Of a stretch of 64,000 nt of DNA, positions 47,440 through 60,595 are shown in pieces; the stretch's first letter is position 1, and every line of letters begins with the position of its first letter. Both the position numbers and the translations under genes were made by a program. The stretch comes from Archilochus colubris. Lineage: Eukaryota > Chordata > Aves > Apodiformes > Trochilidae. The notes under the pieces were generated by a model. It saw nothing but the letters and a program-made list of their open reading frames with translations, was not told the origin of the DNA and searched no databases. The DNA lies in the NCBI GenBank assembly GCA_023079485.1, contig CM041115.1, positions 27,529,505 through 27,593,504 of the forward strand, read 5' to 3'.

Positions 47440-50400
47440 ATGAAATCAGCTTTAGCATATAATGGCATCCTTTTGATTAAGTCATTGCCATTACATTCAC
47501 TTAGTTGTGTTAAATGAAGAAATTTTCAAGAGTAGCCTGTAATGATTCATGCTTGTAAGTTAAACATGGAGTTGTTTTGAATTCTTCCAACATATTATCT
47601 GAACAACACTGTTGTGAAGGAACTTTATTTCACATCCTGCAGTCATTTTAAATTTTTGATGATTGCAATGAAGAATGTGGGGTAGGGTTGCGACTAATGC
47701 ACTGTTAAAGAAACTAGAATTTTCTTAAGCTTTAGAACATTTGTTTTACAGTTCCTGACAATCTATATTTATATACAACAGGGATGATTTTGAAGTGTTC
47801 TTTGTTCTGTGGCAGCCTCAGTGTTCTTTTCATACACTGAGAGAGAAATCCAATAGATTATAAGGTGAGAAAACTTGTGACTCATACTGTATGTTTGCTG
47901 TGGATATGCCATATAACCTGGAAATAACCTCTTTAAAAACTTGTTAACTTGTCTGAAAATAAACACAGCTTAGCAGTCAGAGGTGTCTTTTCACATGAAA
48001 CCAAATTTTTTTTGTTATAATTTGTAGGGGTTTTTTGTTTTATTTGGTTAGCACTGGCTCACAAAATTTGTGCATGCTCTGCTTTTTCTGCAGCATTAAC
48101 TGTGGTCATTGTCCATATCCATATCATTTAAATTCATATTGAGACATATCATTACATGTAAATTGATAATAACTAGTAGGGCATACACTTTGTTGACTGG
48201 TAAACTTGCTGAGTCAAGCATTTCATCCACAATCATATTCAAATACAGTGCTAGTGCTTGTTTTGATAGTTATATAAAGACTAGGGGGTCATTTTATGAT
48301 GTTTTTGAAATGCCAACATATCATTTTCATTTTTACTGAGTAGGAATGATTATGCTAATAGTAGAAAAAATATTAAGTCTATGCTGATGGGTTTCTGTTT
48401 CATAACTTTGATAAACTGTCTGGTTACTGAGCTGCCTCTTTTTCTAACAAGCACTGATTAAGTAGCTTCTGTGAATGTGTATTTTAAAAAACCTAGTAAC
48501 TTCAAATACTATGAACGTAAGATGGTGTAGATTTGTGCCTTTAACCAACATTCATATCCATGCTCTTCTAGGACTGCTTTTAACCAACTGCATTCAGGAT
48601 CACAAAAATTAAGATGAGTCATGTGCAGCTGTTTCATATCTTCCTCGTTGTTCTTTGATACATTTAGCTGTTAACATATTTGTTGAACAGAACGAAAAAC
48701 AACAGGTCTTTCCAACGCAGGAGAGAACACAGTATCATGCTCCTTGGAATCTGGTTTTGGTAGACTTGCAGAATAAAGGAAGGTGTTTGGTGCTAGGGTC
48801 ACTTTGCATACCAAAACCAATTCATAGATGCAAAGTGAAAAGAGTAATTAAAGCACCTTAATTTATCATCAACTTAATTTTTACTTCATTGCTTTTTCCA
48901 TAGATGCAAATCCCTGAATAGGTGTCTTCTGAGATCAGAGAGAGGATTTATTTACAAACTTAAAAAATATAATTGAAAATTATTGGTGTTTTGTGGTGCG
49001 CATTGAACAAAATCTGTTTTCATGTGTCATTGTAGGATTTTGGCTTTGTTCTTGCACCTAATGACACTGCTGAAAAACCATAGGACTTGTCGTTGTCTAG
49101 TGAGGCTGATACAGTCAGTGTTCACAAAGCATGACAGTAATCATAGAAGATGTATTTATTTTAAGATACTGTTTTTCTTCACACTTCTGGTAAGACAATT
49201 GTCTCAAGAAATGGGAAAAAGAAGAATAATTGCACACATATAAACGGAAAGGGGAATTCTGTTCAGGTAAAGGTAATGAAATTCCTCTTGTGTGTTTTGA
49301 AGTATTACAAAGACTAGTTTTTCTGTTCATGCCTGTTTGTTCTGTTTATTTTCTATTGGCTTTTGTTTTCTCTGAGTCTGGATCTCAGACATTAAGGTGC
49401 AGGGAACACTTAGAAATTTGTATGGATTGTTTTCACTTTGATAACGTTGATATTTTATAAGCAAAGTTAGGAAAGTTTTTTAAATTTTCCCAAGGGTATA
49501 ATCAGAAATGATCATGCTATCATCAAAGATTACATAGCATAACTTTTTTATCATAGATTTAAATCATGTTCAGTTTCAGCCTTGGGGCAGAATTGAATAG
49601 AAGTTTCCTCATGTGTTCAGAATAGAGTGTGTTTGTGCAATGCATTCATTATGCATTGTATCTGTGTGTTTACTGACACATCGTATCCCTGCGTATGTGT
49701 ATGCATATGTCTGCTTATAAATAAAGTTCTTCAGACTCTCAGAGAAGACTAACCCCACTCAGGATGTGATTGTGCTGTTTTACTCCAAGAACTGGTTTGT
49801 GCAAGAGCATTACCAGCAAAGACCTTGAACCCCACAAAGCATTTACCATAACTGCTACAAGTACACATGAGTACAGTGTGTAAGTTCTGTAACACAGGAA
49901 ATTCTGCCAGAGAAGCAGCAGACATGGAGCAAGGAGAGGCACATATATTACCATGTGTTGATCACATCTGATAGTTCAAGGCTAGAGTAAATGTTGCAGT
50001 AGTTGAAGTGAGTTCTATGTTTCAACAGAGGTGTGGCATCCAGATAGCACATTCCTCCTAGTTCTGTATTATCGTTTGCTTCTGCAGTTTGGACAGGCCT
50101 ACTGCAATCATGAGCAGCTCATTAATCAACAACTGTCGTAGATTGTAAGATCAGCCTCCACCTCTCTTAAATAAGTCTAGCTTAGATTTAATCTTCAAAT
50201 TTTATCTAGTAGATAATTATTCCAAGGACACTCATTCACATGGGAAGAAATATGAAGTATGTTAAAAGAATTTATTACAGGGGGTGTGAGCAGTCTGTGT
50301 CAATGCTAAGTCCTGTTTTACTACTTGAGTTCAAAATAGTACATTAACCCTCTAAGGCATAGTCTGTACATGTATGTTAATAAACACTTCAAAGTTCTGG

Positions 50401-53400
50401 CTAGTGACTGTTGGTCTTTGATGATAATTTCAGAAGCATATGCTAATAAAGCTTTTGTAACATTAAAGAGATGAGAATGTGTTGCTGTTTTCTTGTGGCA
50501 CATTATAACTACTTTAGAAGAACAGGAAAAGTTCATTTGTTTTTTAGTAACTTATACAGTAAGTTGCTGCTTCTTTATTCTAGCAACTGCTAATTGACTT
50601 AATTTTTCCTTAAGTATAATTGACTTATGATACTGTGATACTGTGTTTGGCTCCATTCTTTCTAGCATGTTAGAAAATCTGATGCTAGTTATACAGATTC
50701 TTTTAAAATGTATCTTTTTCATACAGCTTAGAAAGACAAAGTTTGAAATTTTAATTTTAAGGATAGAATTATGGAGGTTGCATTTTAATTACATATAAAT
50801 TATATATATAAGTAATAAATCTGTGTGTTTATGCCAAAAAATGTCTGACTCTGCTTTTGTGTAATAAGTCTGCATTGCTGGGACTGTTCTCTTCAAAGCT
50901 GGTCTGCAGCTGACCTGTTTTTGTAATTGTATGCAAGTATCCCCAGCTATTTGCCACTCAGGGTTCAATCTGTGATTCATGTTGTCCTGTAGTTGTCATC
51001 TTCTGATGAGCCTCTTCTTCGAGGTAATGATGCAAGGAGGAGAGAGACGAGGAGCACACTTCTAAAAAGCAGTGGTTCTAGGAGTACCTGGTTTGTAGGC
51101 TGTGTTCAGGCTGCATGTTTAAGTCCGAGTTCCCTTCAGCACAGTCATTTCTAATATCTTTATGAGTAGCTCCACAAAGTGGATTTTTCTGTGTTGGTTG
51201 GTTACATTACCTGAGTATTCTACCACAGTTATGAGTAGAGCTCACAACAGCCAAACATGATTCCTAAATACAAAAGAAGGTAGGAGCACAAAAATGGTGT
51301 AATGAGAAGTGTTCTGCCTAAGTTAACAGCTCATAAGTGACCATATGGACATGTTATTTTTTCCACTTTGTGTGGAACAGAATTCCTTTCTTCATTTTGG
51401 ATTCTTAAACTTTTCTACAAATCAATAATTAAAAAACAAAACAAAACAAAAAAAACCTTAAAGGTTATTCTGCAGCCCCTGTGTCTGTCTAATTGCTCAC
51501 TGGTTCAAGGGTTCATGGAACACCAGAGCAACCCAGTTTCTGCTCTCTGCACCTGAACTGAACCTTCCTACAGGAGTGACCTGGTCACTGGATGCTTTCA
51601 GTTACTCCCGTTGAAACTTTCCCACTCTAATTATATAGTCAATAAATTAGTTTATTGAGATGTAGATACAATACTAGAATCATAGAGGTTCTGGTCACCT
51701 GAGTGCTTGCATAGATGTAGTCTTAAATGTGTCAGTTTGTGAGTGCTTTACCCTTTAGTATTATTAGTTAAGCTTGAAAATACTTCCTTAAAGTAAGCAA
51801 GGGATATCAGAAATCACTTTAGTCACTGGTGACGTATTGTAGATTCCATGATGGAACTGAATTGCTGTTAACAAATGGTAATACTTAACGTAGCCTGGCT
51901 ACCTCTTTCTGTACCAGCTCCCCAAAGTAGTTAAGCTTTCATCAGTGGAAGGAAACCCTAGCAAATTAAGGAGGAGGTGGTGTAGGAGCTGCAGTGGCAA
52001 AACTATGCTCCCAGGATAGTAGGCTGTTCTAAAGCAGTCATATGAAGCTGGTTATTCCAGCTCTGCAGCCCAATTCTGCCAAAAGAGAAGCACAAATTAG
52101 CAGTGTGCAGGACAAACTTTTGCTTATGCTGTGTGTGCATATGCATAATATGTAAAGTGTGTATGTCTGTATGTCCATTCTACTTCCAGCACATAAATTT
52201 ATAGTTGTTCATAGGAGCTTTTAAAACATTGTTTTTGTTGCTAAAATAGCTCATTAAAACCACATCTCCACAGGTATATGCTTTTAGAGTTAAAAATTTT
52301 TTTCTCCTATACATGTTTTTGTATTTTGTATAATTACAGCACACTTATCTGAAGTATTTCACAAGTATGCTTTTGGGTAATACTGGTAGGAAATTAAGTA
52401 ATAGTTGCTTACCAGCACTATTGCACAAGAGCGTAAAATGTTAATGTGATGTTCAGAGATCTGATGTACCAAACATACTTTTGGCTGCTTTGTTCCCGTG
52501 ACCTTTATGCTCTCTGGATAATACAGCAGCCCTGTAATGATGCACATGTTTTCCTTTACACAAATGCCAGTAACCTCTTGAGCAGGGCACTTGATTCTGG
52601 TTTTGATTGGTGGTGCCTATAATGGACAGTGGTAGTGTAGCCAAGCCAAATTGGCCGTCTTTGCTCTTTACAGTGCCAGAAACTTCAAAGCTTCTTCCTT
52701 TTAGAACTCTAATGTAACACAAGTTCGTTTTTCTTCATATCATCAAACTTAATTATTAGCAATAAGTAACTGCTGGCAGGAACGGCGCATCACATGGTTC
52801 CATTTCTGCTTTAGAAAAGGTCAGCATACGGCATAAACACTTCGCTGTATTATGCAGCCTTGTACTCTGATCACAAAACACATGCTTCAGAAAGCATTAT
52901 GCAATGCTATACTCACTGATTAATAACTGCTTGCACAAGAAGTTTTTCATTACCCTGAATGCTAGCATCCTGGGAATGATTAACTTTGTGACATAACTCT
53001 CATCACGTAAAATGGAAGATTCAAATATAGCCTCAAAATAACATGTTTCAGAAATAACTGAACATTTTCCTGCTTAGTACTGTGTACAGTACATGATTAA
53101 CAACTACTTTAAATCTTCAGAATTAAATAGAAAAGCCTTCTTGTGAGAACTGAAAACAAGATTTATTTTTAGTATTCAAAGTTTTACCCAAGATGAATTT
53201 TTGCACAGAGCAGCATCTCATTCGCAATGTTTTCCCTCTGCTTGTGTAAGTTTGAATTTCCTGAGAAAAATCTGTGCCAACTATTTTTAGTGTTCAGCCA
53301 GTGCGTTAAACAGAACAAGTAAAATCTAGTCCTTTTATAGACCAGCAACTGCGTGTTTGTGAAGTGACTCAGTCCATTGTGCTCAGTATGATAGTGCATA

Positions 53401-54399
53401 CAGTTGTGTGCTTAAATCAGCATGGTTATAGCAGAGTAAATTCTCAATTATTGACCTTTTTTTTCCAGGCAAGAGTAAGAAAGCAAAATGTTCCAAATGA
53501 AGCAGCTTGAGAACTAACAGTTTGAACATTGCCATGTATTCACATTTATTCTTGTATCACAGATACACATTAAGGATATACAAAAGAGGAAAAGCTTATA
53601 AAACAAGATGTGCCTCACTGTATTCCTCTACATATGAAGATTGATCCTTGTCTTTAAACAACTGTCTATGTTTCAACAGCTTTCTTAAGGATAAAGTTGA
53701 TTTGCCTGTTTGGAAGTTCCTGATCAGTTTGCACGAGAAACTTAAACTTCTACTTACTAGTTTGCCTGTAAATATCAGACTGAAAAAAAATTATACCTGC
53801 TTTTTGAGTCTCTCCTGTAAACAGTCCTGCTCATGAGCAGTCACATTAAATAAAGATACTTAAAGTCCTTATAATAGGGGCAGTCATTTAAAATGTCCCT
53901 GTGTTAGTGCATGTGTGCCATTTCGTCAGAAATAATCTGTACTGAGAGCAACTAAAGAAAGTAAACATTGACCTTCATTATCTTCTTTAATTTTTGCCTT
54001 TTCCTGCATTCCAACCTACACAAGCAGTAGCAAAGGCTAAAGAAAATGGGCTCTGAGTAAGCATTAGCTACCAGCATGCCCTCATTCTAGCTGAGGGCTC
54101 TTATTCTGGCTTAGCCTACGTGCAGAGCCAGCTAGTCTTTCAGCTGTGATGACGAAATGCCGTGCATTTCTTCCTGGAATAGTACACAGATAAGAGGCGA
54201 TTTGCTGTGCTGAAGTTTCAGATGAACTCCACTAAGGGTTTCAAAACTCTCTGTCACAATTATGTCAGGTTTCTTTAGCAACCAATTCATTTCAGACACT
54301 TCTAAGAGAGAAAGGGAAGAGATGTTAGTGTGTTTTCCCTTGTGGTTTCACTGATTAAATGTTACAGGATATGACAGGATAGTTTATACATGACCTGAA
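47440..54399. other. Intergenic region after AUH
   Basis: Unique AT-rich DNA between AUH and the candidate minus-strand gene. An 89-codon minus-strand open frame at 52722-52453 is weakly protein-like but lacks a good acceptor. The 52750-53010 stretch is less AT-biased and is discussed among the findings. No repeat or RNA gene was recognised. Confidence 0.45.
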
Positions 54400-54405
54400 T
54401 TTATT
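54400..54405 (-). terminator. Poly(A) signal of the candidate minus-strand gene
   Basis: TTTATT on the + strand is AATAAA on the minus strand. It sits about 130 bases after the proposed stop codon at 54537, a plausible distance for a short 3' UTR. Confidence 0.4.
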
Positions 54406-54536
54406 AATTTTAAGTAAAACTAGTGGTTTCTCTCATAAATTCACATCTGTAGTCCCCTATGTCTACTTATAACTTGAGAGAATAAACAAAAAGCTTCTGT
54501 CTGTAATATGCTGCTAGAAAGGTTCTGCGTGCAAAC

Positions 54537-54747
54537 TCAGTTGCTGACTTCCTTGAACTCATTCTGGGTCTGGCAAAAGTTGAGAGTTTTCAAAAACTTG
54601 CTGCGAAAAAAAGTTAATCCAATGGAGCTGATTTCAGATGAGCCCAGCGCTGGTGGGAGGACCTCTCTGTGAGATCTTACTGCAGATTTGGTGTCTGGGT
54701 GATTCCATGCACTATCAAAACCAACTTCAGTGTGATCAAACAAATCA
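54537..54747 (-). CDS. Candidate terminal exon of an unrecognised minus-strand gene
   Basis: The exon starts after CACTTCAG, which is preceded by the pyrimidine stretch CTTCTTTCTTTCAC. It completes a split Asn codon and is open for 69 residues before its stop: DLFDHTEVGFDSAWNHPDTK at the start, TLNFCQTQNEFKEVSN at the end. The phase matches the donor of the exon at 54845. A second AG ten bases upstream would put the junction out of frame, so the downstream AG is chosen. I do not recognise the family. No membrane segment or signal peptide is visible, and composition is mixed and polar, consistent with a soluble protein. Chance openness of this length is possible, so confidence is moderate. Confidence 0.45.
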
Positions 54748-54844
54748 CTGAAGTGTCCAGACTGTGAAAGAAAGAAGCGTCTATAAGTTGTTTGGTTTTG
54801 GTTTTTATTTCAAACCAATCAATATCCTTAGTAACAGCACTTAC

Positions 54845-55104
54845 TTTGAAGAAAGGAATATATTGCCTGGATTGTGGATCATGTGCAGGTTACAGAGCTC
54901 TTTTGGCTCACCCTTAGACACTAACTGCACATTTATAACCTGTGATATGCCCCATTTCCATTCACTCATTAAGGGTAACATTAACTCAGTTGCAACTTGC
55001 CTTTCCACTGGATCTGTATGCCACCTTAGATAGAAGTAGTAAGTAGGATGGAGGGTCTTATGATGATAAATCTGAGTGAATTGCAGCCTAGATAAATACT
55101 TTAT
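54845..55104 (-). CDS. Candidate internal exon of an unrecognised minus-strand gene
   Basis: The best-supported exon of the set. It has a textbook acceptor (ATTTTTCTTTTCTTTTTCCAG) and donor (AAA|GTAAGT), with 86 open codons plus two bases. It begins IKYLSRLQFTQIYHHKTLHP and continues with YYFYLRWHTDPVERQ and LMSEWKWGISQVINVQLV, ending GNIFLSS. Tryptophan, histidine and tyrosine are frequent, unlike the frames given by AT-rich noise. I do not recognise the protein. It starts in phase 0 and ends in phase 2. The intron to the terminal exon would be 97 bases, short but common in birds. Confidence 0.5.
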
Positions 55105-55335
55105 CTGGAAAAAGAAAAGAAAAATATTGATGCTGCAGTTGTTACTAGCAGGCCAGTTAAATGTTAGACAAACTATTTTCACAAAAATTCTGATCCACCA
55201 ACTTTAAATACGAATTATGAGCATCTCTGTTTTTGAACTGCTGCTGTCGTGAGCTTTGATTTCAATTAAATACCATGATGACAAATTTTTTAGCAATGGT
55301 GCTTGGTACATGCTACTACTTCCAAAGCTACTTAC

Positions 55336-55373
55336 TTCTGTAAAATTGGTTTTTGACATCCTACATGTTGTTT
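55336..55373 (-). CDS. Candidate micro-exon (weak) of the minus-strand gene
   Basis: A 38-base exon that would link the first exon (phase 1) to the exon at 55104 (phase 0), coding for TTCRMSKTNFTE after a split Glu codon. The donor GAA|GTAAGT is strong. The acceptor (ACAAACCAG) has almost no pyrimidine tract, which is the weak point. In this frame a stop lies just upstream (55384-55386), so the acceptor cannot be moved far. Alternatively the exon starts at the better acceptor near 55415 as 5' UTR, and translation begins at the internal ATG at 55357-55359 (MSKTNFTE). Confidence 0.3.
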
Positions 55374-55595
55374 CTGGTTTGTATTATTTTCTGTCTTTAG
55401 AAGCTTTGATCTTAGTAGCTGAAAAATGCATTGTTTTTTCATGGAGTATTATGGGGGAAAAACTGCAGTGCTTTTCTTGAAAATCATACTAAAAACATAA
55501 CTGCTTTTCTGTGGTTCAAAACTTTGTAATGCTTTAAGCTGAAATTGATATAATACAGACTTTATCATCTTTACTGAAGGTGAACACATTCTTAC

Positions 55596-55695
55596 CAGTG
55601 TTCATACTAGTGAAAGCTTCTTTCTCCTCCTCTTTGTCCCTTGCCACCTTTTGCCCACCATGTCCTTCGGTTCCTGCTGCTGCTGCCCGTGACAT
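55596..55695 (-). CDS. Candidate first coding exon of the minus-strand gene
   Basis: ATG at 55693-55695 is the first in its frame after an in-frame TGA at 55723-55725. The start context has G at -3. It codes 33 residues, MSRAAAAGTEGHGG then QKVARDKEEEKEAFTSMNT, to a strong donor CTG|GTAAGA with one base of the next codon. The hydrophilic, Ala/Gly then Lys/Glu-rich start looks like a normal disordered N terminus. No CpG island or TATA box is obvious upstream. Confidence 0.35.
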
Positions 55696-56495
55696 CCCCT
55701 GCTGAAGAGCTGAGTGTGCAGATCATGCTTCTCTACCTCTTTCACCTGCATTTTGCATCGTGTAAAAGTTCAAAAGATTCAGGTGTGGTGGTCACTTTGT
55801 TGCCTAAGGCTGTGGATGCATGGGTAGAGCATGGGGGGGTTACTGTGGGGCTAGGTTTCATTTTGTTGTGCAGTCATTCTAGCTGTCAGAGGCATAAACT
55901 CTGCTAAGGACTGAGAAACTATGGTGACAGACTTCAGGCAGTGAGCAAGCATTCAGATCCTGGATCATCTTTAACAGACCTTGTGATTCATTGTCAGAAG
56001 TATCCAAAGTAGCTGGACACAAACCAGCTCAGTTTTCTTTACGTGCATCTGCAAATCCTAATTACAGAATAGATGTGATGGGAATTTAAAAAAGAAATAA
56101 ATAATTCCCTAGAAACCAGAATTCATTCCTACCATAAGTAAATCCAATTTAAAGTAAGAAAGGGGGAGAGTCTACACTGTACCCTAAATGTCAGCAACAT
56201 TAGGCTATTCTAAGAAATAATAGCAATAGCAGTTGCCAGTCAGTCCTTCTTGACTGGAATGTAAACAGCTTATGCTGTTGAATTAATAACTGATGAATAG
56301 CTATATTGAACACTTGCAGGGATGTTACGACCCTGCAGTATTGTTTTAAGAAAATGCATAATTGTGACTATGAGTCTCACTCTGGGGAATGTAAGAATTG
56401 AGGGTGGGCTTTTTATGCCTATTATTTATACTTAAGAGAATTATTTTGTTGCTACAAGCAGATGGTGATTTTAAAGCCCACTGCTATTTTGGTGT

Positions 56496-56500
<5 letters not shown>

Positions 56501-56527
<27 letters not shown>
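56501..56527. repeat. Homopolymer run, A27
   Basis: 27 consecutive A on the + strand. Nothing recognisable as a retrotransposed body precedes it. Confidence 0.9.
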
Positions 56528-59500
56528 GCCTAAAAATAGACCCATGTTACCATATCCAGCAAAAATGTTTTGTCAGCTCTTTACTCTGCTGGGCTGAAAA
56601 CAAATCTGTCAGCAATTTCTTCGGGTTAAAGTATCTGAACACTTCAGGGGGGAGAGGGTTTAGGGGTTTTTTATGTTGTTTTTGTTTGTGGGTTTTTTTT
56701 ATAGAAAGCATTTTAAGTGGTTTTGTAACAGGGTCTATTTAAAGCTTAAAGTATCAATAAATTACCATCTGTTGTTGTAGAGACAGTATGAAATTGTTGA
56801 GACCTGCACTTCAAATAATACTGTGGATCAACTGCTTGAATTATACTTTAAAGTCTGATTGAGTCTGAAATCAGCCTCTTTAGCTCTGCTGGGACAGACA
56901 CTAAAACCCAACCCATTTTCTGTAATTATGAAAACAAAAATGAGAGGGAGATTTGTGCAGTAAAAGAAAACAACACTAGTAATGCATCTTAGTCAAATAG
57001 GGTTCTTATGTCTGCTTTATAATAATTTCTTGGGCTAAAAATGTGGTTTGACAGAAGTACTGAAAGAGAAAGGAAAAAGACTTTTGGATTTTTTTTTTTT
57101 GCACTTATGGGTGGTTGACACAGCAAGAGACTACAGTATTTTCAGTGTTTTCTTATTTTCGCATAATTGTTGATATAAGGAGAAAATGTAAGGGTTCAGG
57201 TAAAAGAAGGTGATATTTGTTACCTTGTGTAGCATTTGGACATGTCCTAGAGTGATGTATGCAGACAGCTGAACCAAAACCAGATCTCTGAGGTAGGGAT
57301 TTCATTTTAATGATCTCAGTGCAAACTATTTTGTCTGGCAGCATTTGTGTATTGGAATTACAGCTCCTTAGAGTCACATCCCATGAAATACTAAAGATCC
57401 TCTCTGTTTGTTGAAGACTGGCAAGACCAATAATTCCCCAAATCAAGACTTTATTTTACTGCTTAAGTGGAGTAAGTTCTCACTTCCTATCTGTTGGTGC
57501 CTAGATAGATCTAAGTGTGATAAAATCACACTTAATCTTGTCTGCTGGCAGCAACAATCCCTTTCCATTGACTCTGGAGGCAACTGGGGCTCTGCAGTTT
57601 GACCTTTCAGTTCAGCCATACATTACATGCTTAAAGGAAACAGAATGGCACTGCTTACCAGAGAATTCAGCACATGCTTGAGAGCAGACCTTCCTTCAAA
57701 CCCTCCTGTATTTCATATGCAATGCTCAGTTTGAAAAACTGTCTCTGTCAATATGCTGCAGTACTGTTGGCAGCTGTTGTGCTGCAAGGTGGTATCAGTT
57801 GAGCTTGAAACCAAATTGACTGAAGTGTGCCTGGAGAGGAGTTCCAGAGTATGCAAGCTGTCATATAAAGGAAAGGTGGGAGAAGAAACTCAGATACATA
57901 CAGTGAGAAGTATGGTTCCCTCCTGTTTGCCAAAGACCCTGAACTCTGTGCCAGACATCCTGTATCTTTACTTGTCAAATCCCCCTCCTGATGACCTGCA
58001 CTGAGCATGCAATGTAGTGTGTGATCCTTCCTGATGTTGCTTGCTGTAAGGGAGATTTTACATTTGTGATATGGGTATGCCAGGGTCATGGAAGTGCTGT
58101 AGATTTGAGACCATACCAGGAAATGGTCCTATCTGATGTGGTATGTGTATAGATAGTTTGCTGTCAGTTTGTTGTTCCATGCTTTAGATATATAATTGTG
58201 AACTGATCAGTGCCAAGCATGTCTGTTCATGCAGTGGAACTGCACTGTGGCCTGTTCCAGGTCTGGCTTTGTGGGAAAAAGCAACTACTCCTCTGCCAGG
58301 ACAGCCATGTGATTTACTGTGATGCTTATTCTGAAGCAGTCTGATGTTTAAGTTCACTGCTGGCTAACTTCTCTAGGCACAACCACATGGTTCACTATGA
58401 TTTTGTGATAAACTTTGGTTATGCAAAGTCAGCTGTTATCTGAAGAAAGAAATTAAAACGGATTTAATCAAAGAAAGAGAAAGATGAAATGAGAAATTGT
58501 TTTTATGTGAATGCTATGTCATTCACTCACCTTAACCCAATGATGACCTTAGAAGAAGCAAAAAAAGTCACTAAAGAAATAAATTCTTTCTTTCTTGGCA
58601 GTAGGACTTGCTTTGCAAACACGAACATTTGGCATGGACATTTTTCTCCTCAAAACTAAATTGAAAACTGAGGAAAAGAATCAAATCAAATTTGAGAGTA
58701 TTGAGTTGCACTGACCCAAACACACAATAGCTGAAACCAACAAGGTTTGTGTGTCTTAGGAGAAGAGAAGGCTCGTATCTGCCTTCCTAAAAACAGGCAC
58801 AAATTTTCTTTTTCAAGGTTTACAAAGTGATCTTCACTTGAAGAAAACAGAAAATCAGCAGAAATTAAACTACGCAGACCTTATTGTACTTTGTATTTTT
58901 TTTAAGGCTGAAAGCAGATGATGGGTATGTAAGTGTGTTTGTTTATTGATGTGCATGTGTATATACATGCATGGACACGTGTAAGTGCTTTGCAACGTCT
59001 TCAAGTCTCCATCATGTGTCAGTATCTCCAGGTGCACAGAAGCCATCTAAACCCTGCAGCCTTAATTGCATAACACAGCTGTATTACAAAATACTACCAC
59101 ACCAAGATCTTTTACATTATTTCATAACAAAAAGAAATACCATTACATAACACTTTTAGCCTTAAGGGAACATTACTAATTATTTAAAATATTGTCTCTG
59201 TGTGTGTGCATATGGTGTATAGGGGTATATGAACCTCATTATGGAAAAATGTAGAGCTGGATTAAAGCAGGATCCATGGGATAGAGCCCCAAGGTCAGAG
59301 AAGTTTCAGCAGACAAGAATTTAAGCAGAAAATGTCAGCAGGGTTGATTACAGTGAGCTTATTGGGGTGATATGTACCACTTGAGGCAAAAGCATCTCTT
59401 TTGAAGGGGAAGCAGCAGTGTGAGAGACTGCCATAGATCCCAGGACAGGTCACATGCAGAAGGCAGCTTTGGTAGACTGCAGATGTTTAGATCTCTAAGT

Positions 59501-60565
59501 GGAGCCCAGACACTAGCATTAAACTTCTGCTTTCCCTAGAAAGCAAGTAGATTTTTGACTTCTGTAACTGTTATCTGTCTCCTCTGTTCAAATCCATGTT
59601 TGTTTCTTGCTACAAAGCAATAGGATAGTTGCGAGGGTTACTGTCTGTGCTCTTTGGTGTTAAAGATATTTTTCAGTGTGTAAAATTTCATTTTATTTTT
59701 CATCAGTGACAAGAAAAGCACCTTGGTTCTTGTTTCTGCAGTTTCCTTCCTATGGGGGCTCACTCTTTTCTGCTTGCGTTCATGCATGCCCAATGCTCAC
59801 GTCAGGAACTTGCTGGTTAGTAGGGTAATTCCAGTGTTCTGAAGATTCACCCCTCTAGTCTGAGGCACCCAGTATGTTTTCTTGTAAAATTATGAGTTAT
59901 ATCTCTTCAGGAAAAAGGTGGTCCAGTTGTCCCATATCAGGGTAAAACCTGTATCAGGTCCAATAATGCTGGGAAAGAAAGTGGTGGTGGATATTGTTTT
60001 TTATATCAGCCTGACCCAGTGAGTGGAGTAGACGTATGCTGACCTACGATGTGTTAGACCTAGCTTCTTCAAGGGAGCTCCTTCTAGGTTTTAGGACAGA
60101 GGCCTTGGCCTGAATGAGGTGTCTAACCAACTAGACCAAAAATTTTTTATATTCAACACAGTCCTGATGCCTTAATGGACAAACAAAGGCTGAGTATTTT
60201 GTTCTTAGGATTGTAATGGAGGTGCATGGTCCTTTTTTTTTTGTCTCTGAGAGTCAGAGTTTGTTTGAGTTTAGGATTTGCAAAGCACTGGTTTAGATGC
60301 ATATGTAGGCCTAATTCTGACAGAATTTTCTCAGCATCCTAATGATGATGAATAGGAGATGTAAAAGGCTGTCTGTGAAGCATGTGGAACTCCACTAGAA
60401 GACGGTGATAATGTCTGGTGTAAGAGTGGGAGATACAGCACATTGTGGAAATAAGCCCTCAAGATTTTTAAGTTAAAACATGCATCTGGTGTGAAATGTA
60501 GGGTTTTGAGTGCGTTTCAGGGCTTTTTAGTCATCACTCAAGCATTCTAAGTCAATATAGTGAAA

Positions 60566-60595
60566 ATAATAATAATAATAACAACAACAATAAAA
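60566..60595. repeat. Short triplet microsatellite (AAT)n(AAC)n
   Basis: About five AAT units followed by about three AAC units. Confidence 0.85.

Noticed and set aside
52453..52722. 89-codon minus-strand frame that looks somewhat protein-like
   Set aside because: No convincing acceptor and no link in phase to the candidate gene at 54.5-55.7 kb. Kept only as a note.
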